In this document: positions 1-6,165 of the stretch, piece after piece
Numbering within the stretch: position 1 is the first letter of the stretch
Layout: each line of letters begins with the position of its first letter
Source of the DNA: Sphingomonas sp.
GTDB taxonomy: Bacteria; Pseudomonadota; Alphaproteobacteria; Sphingomonadales; Sphingomonadaceae
Assembly (NCBI GenBank): GCA_025981625.1
Contig: JAICXF010000073.1
Location: 1-7,121 of the forward strand
Direction: 5' to 3'
Length of the DNA: 7,121 nt
Notes under the pieces: generated by a model
What the model was told of the DNA's origin: nothing
The model's input: only the letters and a program-made list of their open reading frames with translations
Databases searched by the model: none
Program-made: the position numbers and the translations under genes

Positions 1-429
1 GGAGCGGTCGGCGTTCAGCTCGGCACGCGCTTCGTCTGTGCGTCGGAGAGCATCGCGCATCCGAACTTCAAGAAGGCGTTCATCCGCGCCTCTGCGCGCG
101 ATGCCATCCCGTCAGTGCAGATCGATCCCCGCTTGCCGGTGATTCCGGTGCGCGCGCTCAAGAACCAGGAGATGGTGAATTTCGCCGCCAAGCAGCGCGA
201 GGTCGCTGACCTGCTCGACAGCGGCGAGATCGAAATGGCCGAAGCGCAGCTCCAGATCGAACATTATTGGGCGGGCGCGCTGCGCCGCGCCGTGATCGAA
301 GGCGACATCGAGACTGGTTCAGTGATGGCCGGTCAGTCGGTGGGCATGGTCCAGCGCGAGGAACCGGTCGCGGCGATCATCCAGGAACTCATCGACGAAG
401 CTGCCGCGGCCCTCGAGAGCCGCGGCTAG
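1..429 (+). CDS. Nitronate monooxygenase / FabK-like FMN oxidoreductase, C-terminal fragment
   Basis: The frame is open from base 1 and ends at a TAG at 427-429, giving the last 142 residues of a protein that begins upstream of the window. The first residues read GAVGVQLGTRF, the glycine-rich FMN-phosphate-binding segment typical of the 2-nitropropane dioxygenase / nitronate monooxygenase TIM-barrel family, which also contains the enoyl-ACP reductase FabK. Near the end, MAGQSVGMV matches the conserved AGQSVG block of the same family. Known members oxidise alkyl nitronates with FMN and oxygen, or reduce enoyl-ACP. Which of these this protein does cannot be told, because the N-terminal catalytic part is missing. 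It is probably cytoplasmic. The next gene converges on it with only 6 bases between stop codons. Family membership is confident; the exact reaction is open. Confidence 0.85.
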   Translation, partial: GAVGVQLGTRFVCASESIAHPNFKKAFIRASARDAIPSVQIDPRLPVIPVRALKNQEMVNFAAKQREVADLLDSGEIEMAEAQLQIEHYWAGALRRAVIEGDIETGSVMAGQSVGMVQREEPVAAIIQELIDEAAAALESRG

Positions 430-435
430 GCTGCG

Positions 436-744
436 CTACCAGCGGCGGTAGTGGCGGTAACCGCCGCCGCCTATCCCGATGGAGATTCCGAAGCTCGAGC
501 TCGGATAGGTCGGATAGCTATAGTAGCTCGGATATCCGTAATAGGCCGGATAGCCATAGCTGTACGCCGGATAGGCGTAGCTGTAGCTCGGATAGGCATA
601 GCTGTACGCCGGGTAATAGCGGTACGGCGAATAATAGCTGTAGTAATAATGGCGATAATGATGCCGATAGTGGTGGCGGGCGTCGGCGGGCGACGCGATC
701 AGGGCTGCCGCGCCGGCGGCGATAAGCAATGCTGATTTCAACAT
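436..744 (-). CDS. Small secreted Tyr/Pro/His-rich repeat protein of unknown function
   Basis: This 102-residue protein starts with ATG at 744. A good ribosome site (AGAGG, 751-755) lies 6 bases upstream. Residues 1-22 form a classic Sec signal peptide: a Lys at position 3, a hydrophobic Ala/Leu/Ile core, then SPADA before a likely cleavage near residue 22. The mature protein opens with His/Tyr/Arg runs (HHYRHHYRHYYY). From about residue 41 to 81 it carries a Tyr-Pro repeat of the form YPAYSYAYPSYSY, and it ends with a Gly-rich segment and YRHYRRW. There is no Cys and no recognisable catalytic domain. Small Tyr-rich exported proteins of this kind are common in sphingomonads as hypothetical proteins (from memory). 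A longer reading frame runs upstream across the opposite glycosidase gene, but the signal peptide and ribosome site fix the start here. It probably acts in the periplasm or envelope; the function is unknown. Confidence 0.82.
   Translation of the reverse strand: MLKSALLIAAGAAALIASPADARHHYRHHYRHYYYSYYSPYRYYPAYSYAYPSYSYAYPAYSYGYPAYYGYPSYYSYPTYPSSSFGISIGIGGGGYRHYRRW
442..467. other. GC-rich hairpin at the convergent gene ends
   Basis: GCGGCGGT (442-449) and ACCGCCGC (460-467) form a perfect 8-bp stem with a 10-base loop. The stem begins 12 bases after the stop codon of the nitronate monooxygenase-like gene and lies inside the last codons of the Tyr-rich gene, where it encodes the Gly-rich end. 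No T-run follows on either strand, so a standard intrinsic terminator is not supported. It may help to stop or protect the first transcript, or simply reflect glycine codons (GGC/GGT). Confidence 0.25.
547..612 (-). repeat. Internal direct repeat within the Tyr-rich gene
   Basis: Two 24-base copies at 547-570 and 589-612 differ at a single position (C at 554, G at 596). They are 42 bases apart from start to start, which is exactly 14 codons. On the coding strand they encode the repeated segments around PAYSYGYP and PAYSYAYP. The spacing in whole codons and the near identity point to in-frame duplication. Shorter, more diverged units continue on both sides. Confidence 0.7.
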
Positions 745-756
745 AAGAGGCCTCTT
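745..756. promoter_or_regulatory. 12-bp perfect palindrome covering the ribosome site of the Tyr-rich gene
   Basis: AAGAGGCCTCTT is a perfect palindrome that directly abuts the ATG at 744 on the minus strand. Its AGAGG half (751-755) is the Shine-Dalgarno sequence, 6 bases from the start. The sequence and its position are plain. Any role as an operator or in translation control is inference. Confidence 0.45.
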
Positions 757-799
757 GGAACGCTCGTGGGGCGCAACTTGCCCGCACTCGAAAAGACAT

Positions 800-826
800 A
801 ACGAGCGGTGGAGAGCGCCCGTTTCC
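800..826 (-). promoter_or_regulatory. Possible EcfG-type (general stress sigma) promoter for the Tyr-rich gene
   Basis: Read on the minus strand, GGAAAC (826-821) is followed after exactly 17 bases by CGTT (803-800). The alphaproteobacterial general-stress sigma factor EcfG recognises roughly GGAAC, a 16-17 base spacer, then CGTT. The -10 part and spacing fit; the -35 part has one change or one inserted base. Transcription would start around 790, giving a leader of about 45 bases before the ATG at 744. No better sigma-70 promoter is evident in this 192-base gap. Prediction only. Confidence 0.3.
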
Positions 827-936
827 GGGTAACGCCGGACCGAGGCAGAGCGTCGGCGAGACGCCGCCAATCGAAACAATAATGCGCTTGCGCGGTTTCG
901 GTGCGTTGACGTGACCCATCGGCTAATGGGGCAAGC

Positions 937-2085
937 ATGGTCGATTTGTTCGACGGTTTTTTTGGTGCAGGCTTCGAATGCTCGTCGCATCGGCGGCGCG
1001 ACGGCGTTCGTCTCGACCTCATCCGGGCCACCGGCCACGACAAGCATGTGCGGCAGGATTACCGCATCTGCGCCGAGCTCGGCTTTCGGACCATTCGCGA
1101 TGGCCTCCGCTGGCACCTCATCGAAAAGTCGCCTGGCAAATACGACTGGTCGAGCTGGCTCCCGGCGCTCGAAGCGGCGGAGGAGTTTGGCGTCCAGGTC
1201 ATCTGGGACCTGTTCCACTACGGCTCCCCCGATCATGTGGACCAGGCGGGCGAGGACTTTCCCCAGCGCTTCACCGATTTCGCGATGGCCGCGGTGGAAG
1301 TGCAGCAGTCGGTCAGCGGTGGACCGCCGTTGCTGTGCCCGCTGAACGAGATCAACTTCATTTCGTGGGCGGTCGAGGTCGACTATTTTCCGCATGTCGG
1401 ACCCGACGAGGTTGGCTGGTTCAAGCGCCAGCTCGTCCGCACCGCGACGACGGCGGCCCGCTGCATCAAGGAGCATTGGCCTCGCTCGGTCCTGGTTTGG
1501 GCCGAACCCCTGATCCACGTCGCCCCGCACGATCATCGCCGCCGATCGGTGCGGGCCGCCGAGCACAATCGTCAGGGCATGTTCGAGGCGTATGACTGGA
1601 TCATTGGGCGAGCTGCGCCGGAACTCGGCGGCGATCCAGCCTTCGTCGATCTCGTCGGACTCAATTACTACCCGCATAATCAGTGGTATTGGGAAGGGCC
1701 GACCATCCCGATGGGGCATCACGAATATCGTCCGCTGGCCGACATGCTGATCGAAATGACGGAGCGCTACGGCAAGCCGGTCTTCCTCTCGGAGACCGGC
1801 GCCGAAGGTTCGGCCAAGCCGTCCTGGCTTCATTATGTCTGCAACGAAGTGCGCGATGCGATGAGGCGGGGCGCCGATATTCGTGGCATCTGCTGGTATC
1901 CGATCACCGCCTATCCCGGCTGGGACAATTCGCGTCATGCCGAGACCGGCCTGTTGTCGACCGTGGTCGCGAACGGGACTCGTCACGTCGACCAGCGGCT
2001 GTTGGAAGAGTTCGAGATTCAGCGCGAGCAATTCGCCCGAATGTTGGAGAAGCCGCCTCGGGCCATCGCGGGACGGGGTCGCTAG
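937..2085 (+). CDS. Clan GH-A (GH1-like, BglB-type) glycoside hydrolase
   Basis: This 382-residue protein has no signal peptide and is probably a cytoplasmic retaining glycosidase with a (beta/alpha)8 barrel. Early strands show LGFRTIRDGLRWHLIE (48-63) and GVQVIWDLFHYG (85-96). The predicted acid/base is Glu138 in CPLNEIN, where ordinary GH1 enzymes have NEP. The predicted nucleophile is Glu286 in LSETGAEG, in place of the usual TENG. Other conserved-looking blocks are VGLNYYPHNQW (about 241-251) and GICWYPITAYPGWD (317-330). At 382 residues it is shorter than standard GH1 enzymes (about 450), so I place it in a GH1-like group often labelled beta-glucosidase, with the true substrate unknown. 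ATG 937 is the first usable start, since a TGA lies in frame at 907-909; AUGGGG just upstream is a weak ribosome site. The stop overlaps that of the converging DUF488 gene. Confidence 0.82.
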   Translation: MVDLFDGFFGAGFECSSHRRRDGVRLDLIRATGHDKHVRQDYRICAELGFRTIRDGLRWHLIEKSPGKYDWSSWLPALEAAEEFGVQVIWDLFHYGSPDHVDQAGEDFPQRFTDFAMAAVEVQQSVSGGPPLLCPLNEINFISWAVEVDYFPHVGPDEVGWFKRQLVRTATTAARCIKEHWPRSVLVWAEPLIHVAPHDHRRRSVRAAEHNRQGMFEAYDWIIGRAAPELGGDPAFVDLVGLNYYPHNQWYWEGPTIPMGHHEYRPLADMLIEMTERYGKPVFLSETGAEGSAKPSWLHYVCNEVRDAMRRGADIRGICWYPITAYPGWDNSRHAETGLLSTVVANGTRHVDQRLLEEFEIQREQFARMLEKPPRAIAGRGR

Positions 2086-2621
2086 TCCGGTCGCGGGTAG
2101 GTGATCTTGCCATTCGCGACCTGAGCCGCCGGCGTGAGCTTGGCCGGCTCAACCCGGTCCTCGCCCATCAAATGGCATACGTCGCGGCCATCGGCGAGCA
2201 GATAGTCGGCGATGATCCGGCGATGGCAGCGCCACCAAACAGCCTCGGCGCACATGATCGCGCAGCGCTGCGTCGCGGCAACGGCAAGGAGCTCGTCGAG
2301 CGCCGCGGCAAACTCGGGCGACAAGGCGTAGTCGGCGTAATTGTGGAAGCTCTGGTTCTCCCAGAATGCGTTCGTCTCCGGCGGCACGATCGCTGAACGG
2401 CCGCGAAGGCCGCCGAGGCCGGCGATGCGCTTGTAGCTGACCTGGTATGCGGCAAGCGCGTCGCCCAGCACGTCCTCGTTGTACTGCGGGTTGCGCCGGG
2501 AACGGGGAACGGTGCGTACATCGACGACAAGGTTGACCGCCCCGCGGCGAAGCAGCTCGATGAACTCCGCTATCGTTCGGGTCGAGTGACCCACCGTAAA
2601 GATCGGGAGCGCGTCAGGCAT
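2082..2621 (-). CDS. DUF488 family protein
   Basis: This 179-residue soluble protein carries all the hallmarks of DUF488: TVGHSTR at 9-15, DVRTVPRSRRNPQYN at 34-48, LGGLRG at 69-74, NYADY at 94-98, and MCAEAVWWRCHRRIIADYL at 123-141. The family has no firmly established biochemical role that I can name. The conserved His, Arg and Cys residues hint at nucleic acid or phosphate binding, or catalysis, but that is inference. The gene lies 25 bases behind the family 43 glycosidase gene on the same strand, so the two are probably co-transcribed, although DUF488 genes occur in many contexts. The ribosome site is poor: GGGAAG sits immediately before the ATG. The TAG stop shares a CTAG with the stop of the converging GH-A gene. 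The family call is confident; the function is unknown. Confidence 0.88.
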   Translation of the reverse strand: MPDALPIFTVGHSTRTIAEFIELLRRGAVNLVVDVRTVPRSRRNPQYNEDVLGDALAAYQVSYKRIAGLGGLRGRSAIVPPETNAFWENQSFHNYADYALSPEFAAALDELLAVAATQRCAIMCAEAVWWRCHRRIIADYLLADGRDVCHLMGEDRVEPAKLTPAAQVANGKITYPRPD

Positions 2622-2646
2622 CTTCCCGATAACGCTTCACGCAAGC

Positions 2647-3645
2647 TCAGGTGACTGGCGCGGGCCTCGGGTCATCGGATGGTGTCCCGACATAGGGCCA
2701 GCCGTCCTTCCATTCGATCTTGTCGATCATCAGGATCCGCCGGCTGTTGATTTCGTCCTGCTGCGTCTGCCGTGGCCGGTTCACATCGATCGCGTGGTAG
2801 AGGATCCACACCTGCCCCGCCTTGTCCTCGACGATGCAATTGTGTCCCGGCGCAAGCCACCGATCGCACTTCTCGAGGATCAGACTGTGCGGCACGCCCT
2901 TGGCCTGCTCGAGCGTCTCGAACGGCCCGGTCGCGCTCTTCGACCGGGCGACCATCACGCCATATTCCGCGTCGGGACCGCAGCAATTGTCGCCCGAGTA
3001 GAAGAGATAATAGAAACCATCGTGCAGGATTACCCAGCAGGCTTCGACCAGCCGCGGGAACAAGCCGTTCTTGCCATTTGGCCAGATGAGATCGGTGGCC
3101 GAGCTCTCAAGCGCGAACGACATCCGATCGGCGTCCAGCTCTTGCACCTTGATCGGCTGAAATCCTGATCCCCAATAAAGCAAGTGCTTGCCCGTCGCGG
3201 GGTCATCAAAGGCCATCGGATCGATATATTCAAAGCCGGCACCGAGCAGCAGCGGCATGCCCATGTCGACGAATGGACCGGCGGGGGAAGACGCGGTCGC
3301 AACTGCAAGCGCATGGCCGCGCTCGTGGAGATGGCAGACGTCGGGCGTCGCCGAATAATACATATAATAGGTCGAGCCATCGAAAATCACGCTGGGCGCC
3401 CAGAAGTCCTGAGTCGTCTGCGCCCACTCCGGTTTCTCCGGCAACGCGTCACCAAGTATTTCCCACGCGATGAGATCGGCCGAGCGCGCCACCTGGATGT
3501 TGATCCACTCCCCGTTGCGCAGACTTTGCGTCGCGTAGGCATAATAATAGCCGTCCGGCGCCTGGATCACGGCGGGATCGGGAAAATCGCTGTCGAGGAT
3601 TGGATTGACGTAGCAGCGCGACGCCTTGGCTACGGCCCCGCCCAT
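2647..3645 (-). CDS. Family 43 glycoside hydrolase (arabinosidase/xylosidase type)
   Basis: From the start used here the protein has 332 residues and no signal peptide, so it is probably cytoplasmic. It shows the five-bladed beta-propeller signature of GH43: YVNPILDSDFPDPAVI at 12-27 with catalytic base Asp23, FWAPSV at 81-86, YIDPMAF at 140-146 with the pKa-tuning Asp142, LVEACW at 199-204 with general acid Glu201, and PGHN at 266-269 with His268. GH43 enzymes are inverting and usually release arabinose or xylose from side chains or oligosaccharides; the substrate here is not settled. Cys221-Cys222 form an unusual doublet in a surface-like loop. The frame stays open to a GTG at 3750 (367 aa), with another ATG at 3678. 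I prefer ATG 3645 because codon third positions turn GC-rich only after it, the conserved domain starts 11 residues later, and the extra stretch holds a hairpin. None of the three starts has a clear ribosome site. DUF488 follows 25 bases downstream. Confidence 0.85.
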   Translation of the reverse strand: MGGAVAKASRCYVNPILDSDFPDPAVIQAPDGYYYAYATQSLRNGEWINIQVARSADLIAWEILGDALPEKPEWAQTTQDFWAPSVIFDGSTYYMYYSATPDVCHLHERGHALAVATASSPAGPFVDMGMPLLLGAGFEYIDPMAFDDPATGKHLLYWGSGFQPIKVQELDADRMSFALESSATDLIWPNGKNGLFPRLVEACWVILHDGFYYLFYSGDNCCGPDAEYGVMVARSKSATGPFETLEQAKGVPHSLILEKCDRWLAPGHNCIVEDKAGQVWILYHAIDVNRPRQTQQDEINSRRILMIDKIEWKDGWPYVGTPSDDPRPAPVT

Positions 3646-3759
3646 GGAGAAATCTTTGGAATCGACTGCAGTTCGCATGGTACCGGCATATGGGGTGAAG
3701 GGCCGCTCGGAAAGCGGCTTTGATGGTGAAGGCTTTTCTCGTCCATTCACGATGAAGCA

Positions 3760-3771
3760 GGGCTTAAGCCC
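3760..3771. promoter_or_regulatory. Palindrome GGGCTTAAGCCC, operator candidate upstream of ptsP and GH43
   Basis: This is a perfect 12-bp palindrome, 82 bases before the ptsP start and 10 bases before the outermost possible GH43 start. A partial third copy, GGGCT-ttg-AGC, follows at 3794-3804. The same GGGCTNNAGCCC pattern recurs after ptsP at 6141-6152, which suggests a binding site rather than a chance match. The binding protein is unknown. Confidence 0.4.
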
Positions 3772-3812
3772 CGAAGCTTAATTTCAAATTGTCGGGCTTT
3801 GAGCGGGCCGCC

Positions 3813-3827
3813 GCGCGTGACACGCGC
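3813..3827. promoter_or_regulatory. 15-bp inverted repeat upstream of ptsP
   Basis: GCGCGTG and CACGCGC are perfect 7-base arms around a single central A, ending 26 bases before the ptsP ATG. In RNA it could fold as a 5-bp stem with a 5-base loop just upstream of the ribosome site. As DNA it has the two-fold symmetry of a dimeric regulator site. Its role is inferred from position only. Confidence 0.3.
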
Positions 3828-3853
3828 TTGCTCCATCTGATAGCCGCAGGCGC

Positions 3854-6124
3854 ATGGCCACTTCCGCCGCGAGTTCCGCCCGCGAAATCTTGACGGGTCT
3901 CCATGCCATCATGGCGCGGCGCGGGTCGGCGCAGAGCAAGCTCGACCAGGTCGTCAACCTCATCGCCGACAAGATGAACAGCGACGTCTGCTCGATCTAT
4001 TTGCTGCGCGACAACAACCTTGAGCTGTTCGCGACCCACGGCCTCAGGAAAGAAGCGGTGCACGTCACCCGCCTGCGGATGGGCGAGGGCCTCACCGGTA
4101 CCATCGCCGCCGAGGGCCGCATCCTCAATCTCGCCGAGGCCGCCGAGCATCCCGCCTTTGCGTACAAGCCGGAGACGGGCGAGGAACGATTCCACAGTTT
4201 CGCCGGCGTCCCGATCGTGCGGCTCGAAAGCCCGGTCGGCGTGCTCGCCGTCCAGCATGCCGAGCCGCGCCGATACGAGGACGTCGAGATCGAGGCGTTG
4301 CAGACCGTCGCGATGGTCCTTTCCGAGATGATCGCGGGCGCCCGCCTGGTCGACGGAGCGCGGCGGAGCCGGCTCCGCAGCGCCGGGCCGCTACGCCTGC
4401 CCGGCCTCCGCCTGGTCGCCGGCATGGCCAAGGGGCAGGCCGTGTTCCACGAACCGCGGATCGTCGTCGAGCACACCGTCGCCGAGGACATCGAAGCCGA
4501 GCGCGAGCGTGTCTATTCGGCCTTCCGAAAGATGCGCGAGCAGATCGACAACATGGCGCGCGACGCCGAGTTCGGAACCACCGGCGAGCACCAGGAGATC
4601 CTGGAGACCTACCGCATGTTCGCCTATGACGAGGGCTGGTCGCGGCGGATCAACGCGGCGATCGACAGCGGCCTCACCGCCGAGGCGGCGATCGAGCGGG
4701 TCCAGCAACGCACCCGCGCGCGGATGCAGGAGATCGACGACCCGCTGCTGCAGGAGCGCATGCACGACCTGGAGGACCTCTCCGGTCGGCTGCTGCGCAT
4801 CGTCTCCGGCCGCATGGGAACTGCGGCACAGACCGGACTCACCCGCGATTCGGTCCTCATCGCGCGCAATCTCGGACCCGCCGAGCTCCTCGAATATGAC
4901 CGCCGGCGCCTGAAGGGCGTGCTGCTCGAGGAGGGCTCGCTCACCTCGCACATGACGATCGTCGCGCGGGCGATCGGCGTTCCGGTGATCGGCCGCCTGA
5001 ACGACATCCGCCACAGCGTGGAGGAGGGCGAGACGATCCTCGTCGACGGCGACAATGGCAGCGTCATCATCCGTCCCGACCGCCGGCTGCTCGCGAACTT
5101 CGAGCACCGGATGACGCTCAGCCAGCAGCGCCGCGCCGAGTTCGCCGCGATCAAGAACCTGCCGGCCAAGACCACGGATGGCGTCGAGGTCAGCGTCATG
5201 GTGAATGCCGGCCTCGCCGAGGATGCCCTGTCGTTGCCGATGACCGGCGCCGAGGGAATCGGCTTGTTCCGCACCGAATTCCAGTTCCTCGTCTCGGCAA
5301 CGCTCCCCGGCCGCGACCGTCAGCAAAGGCTCTACACGCGCGTGCTCGAAGCTGCTGGCGATCGGCCCGTGATCTTCCGGACGGTCGACATCGGCGGCGA
5401 CAAGGCGCTGCCTTATCTCTCCGACGAGGGGGACGAGCACGCCGAGAACCCGGCCATGGGCTGGCGCGCGTTGCGGCTGTCGCTCGACCGCTCGACGCTG
5501 ATGAAGGCGCAGGCCCGTGCCCTGATCGAAGCGACCGCGGGCAAGGTTCTTCGAGTCATGTTTCCGATGATTTCCGAGCCATGGGAATATGAGCAGGCGC
5601 GCGCTCTGTTCGAAGAGCAGGTTGACTGGGCGCGCAGAGGGCATCGCAAGGTGCCCAAGCGAATCGAGTTCGGGGCGATGCTCGAGGTCCCGAGCCTGGC
5701 CGAAATGCTCGACCAGCTGCTCCCGCGAGTCGATTTCATCTCGATCGGCACGAATGACCTCACTCAGTTCCTGTTTGCCGCCGATCGCTCGGACCCGCGT
5801 CTGGCCCAGCGCTACGATTGGCTCAGCCCCGCGATTCTGCGGTTTCTCAAACGGGTTCTTGATCAGGTGCGCGAAGCGGGCGTTCCGGCGCGGGTGTGCG
5901 GCGAGATGGGCGGCCGGCCGCTCGAGGCGATGGCGCTTATCGGGCTCGGGGCCGATCGATTCTCGATCACTCCGGCTTCCGTGGGGCCGCTCAAGGCGAT
6001 GGTCCGTTCGCTCGATGCGTCGGCGATCCGGGCTCGAATGGATCAGCTGCTCGCGAAACCGCCGCGCGATACGCGCAAGGCGCTCAGCGAGTGGGCACGC
6101 CGGCACAACGTTGTGATTGAATGA
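3854..6124 (+). CDS. ptsP: Phosphoenolpyruvate-protein phosphotransferase PtsP (enzyme I-Ntr)
   Basis: PtsP autophosphorylates with PEP and passes the phosphate to NPr and then EIIA-Ntr, a cytoplasmic regulatory chain tied to nitrogen, potassium and envelope control. The 756 residues have the full enzyme I-Ntr order and usual length (E. coli PtsP is 748): an N-terminal GAF sensor domain (about 16-160), the NPr-binding helical part (about 185-320), the swivelling phosphohistidine domain with GSLTSHMTIVAR and active His366, and the C-terminal PEP-binding barrel. In the barrel I see GLFRTEF (470-476, Arg473), FRTVDIGGDK (508-517, Arg509), metal-ligand candidates Glu611 in MLEVPS and Asp635 in IGTNDLTQF, and Cys682 in RVCGEMGG. 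All catalytic residues are present, so the enzyme should be active. AGG at 3848-3850 is a close, modest ribosome site. No NPr or EIIA gene lies in the window. A RodZ-like gene follows after 41 bases on the same strand. Confidence 0.96.
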   Translation: MATSAASSAREILTGLHAIMARRGSAQSKLDQVVNLIADKMNSDVCSIYLLRDNNLELFATHGLRKEAVHVTRLRMGEGLTGTIAAEGRILNLAEAAEHPAFAYKPETGEERFHSFAGVPIVRLESPVGVLAVQHAEPRRYEDVEIEALQTVAMVLSEMIAGARLVDGARRSRLRSAGPLRLPGLRLVAGMAKGQAVFHEPRIVVEHTVAEDIEAERERVYSAFRKMREQIDNMARDAEFGTTGEHQEILETYRMFAYDEGWSRRINAAIDSGLTAEAAIERVQQRTRARMQEIDDPLLQERMHDLEDLSGRLLRIVSGRMGTAAQTGLTRDSVLIARNLGPAELLEYDRRRLKGVLLEEGSLTSHMTIVARAIGVPVIGRLNDIRHSVEEGETILVDGDNGSVIIRPDRRLLANFEHRMTLSQQRRAEFAAIKNLPAKTTDGVEVSVMVNAGLAEDALSLPMTGAEGIGLFRTEFQFLVSATLPGRDRQQRLYTRVLEAAGDRPVIFRTVDIGGDKALPYLSDEGDEHAENPAMGWRALRLSLDRSTLMKAQARALIEATAGKVLRVMFPMISEPWEYEQARALFEEQVDWARRGHRKVPKRIEFGAMLEVPSLAEMLDQLLPRVDFISIGTNDLTQFLFAADRSDPRLAQRYDWLSPAILRFLKRVLDQVREAGVPARVCGEMGGRPLEAMALIGLGADRFSITPASVGPLKAMVRSLDASAIRARMDQLLAKPPRDTRKALSEWARRHNVVIE

Positions 6125-6131
6125 CCGGCGG

Positions 6132-6152
6132 TTGACACTCGGGCTGGAGCCC
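6132..6152 (+). promoter_or_regulatory. TTGACA box and GGGCTGGAGCCC palindrome between ptsP and the RodZ-like gene
   Basis: TTGACA at 6132-6137 matches the sigma-70 -35 consensus exactly and lies just after the ptsP stop. GGGCT (6141-6145) and AGCCC (6148-6152) follow as a palindrome around GG, where a -10/-35 spacer would lie. No good -10 is seen about 17 bases on (6155-6160 reads AAACAG), so a promoter is uncertain. The palindrome shares the GGGCTNNAGCCC pattern found upstream of ptsP. Confidence 0.35.
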
Positions 6153-6165
6153 TCAAACAGAGCAT

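Larger units (their letters stand above)
3646..3853. promoter_or_regulatory. Divergent leader/promoter region between the GH43 gene and ptsP
   Basis: The region holds three inverted repeats: GCCGCT/AGCGGC around a 5-base loop (3702-3718), the perfect palindrome GGGCTTAAGCCC (3760-3771), and GCGCGTG-A-CACGCGC (3813-3827). An AT-rich stretch at 3773-3792 is the likeliest place for promoter elements, but I cannot point to a convincing -35/-10 pair in either direction. If the GH43 gene starts at 3750 rather than 3645, the left half is coding and only 103 bases are intergenic. Confidence 0.5.

Noticed and set aside
442..467. Bidirectional intrinsic terminator between the first two genes
   Set aside because: The stem is good but neither side has a T-run, and it lies within glycine codons, so only a hairpin is listed.
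547..612. Regular short repeats resembling a CRISPR array
   Set aside because: The repeats are in frame with a coding sequence, have very short spacers that are themselves repeats, and no cas gene is nearby.
451..735. A 94-codon plus-strand frame with Ile/Val/Arg repeats
   Set aside because: It is the complement of the Tyr/Pro repeat gene; its regular pattern comes from those repeats, and it lacks an independent ribosome site.
436..2031. A 531-codon minus-strand frame that would extend the Tyr-rich protein upstream
   Set aside because: It runs antisense through most of the GH-A glycosidase. The last 102 codons begin with an ATG, a proper ribosome site and a signal peptide, so the upstream part is a shadow of the glycosidase gene.
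3184..3723. A 179-codon plus-strand frame opposite the GH43 gene
   Set aside because: It is fully antisense to a well-supported enzyme gene and shows no recognisable motif.
4391..6106. A 571-codon open frame on the minus strand opposite ptsP
   Set aside because: ptsP is intact with every catalytic motif. The antisense product has the Arg/His/Gly/Asp-rich composition produced by complementing GC-rich codons, and no domain I recognise.
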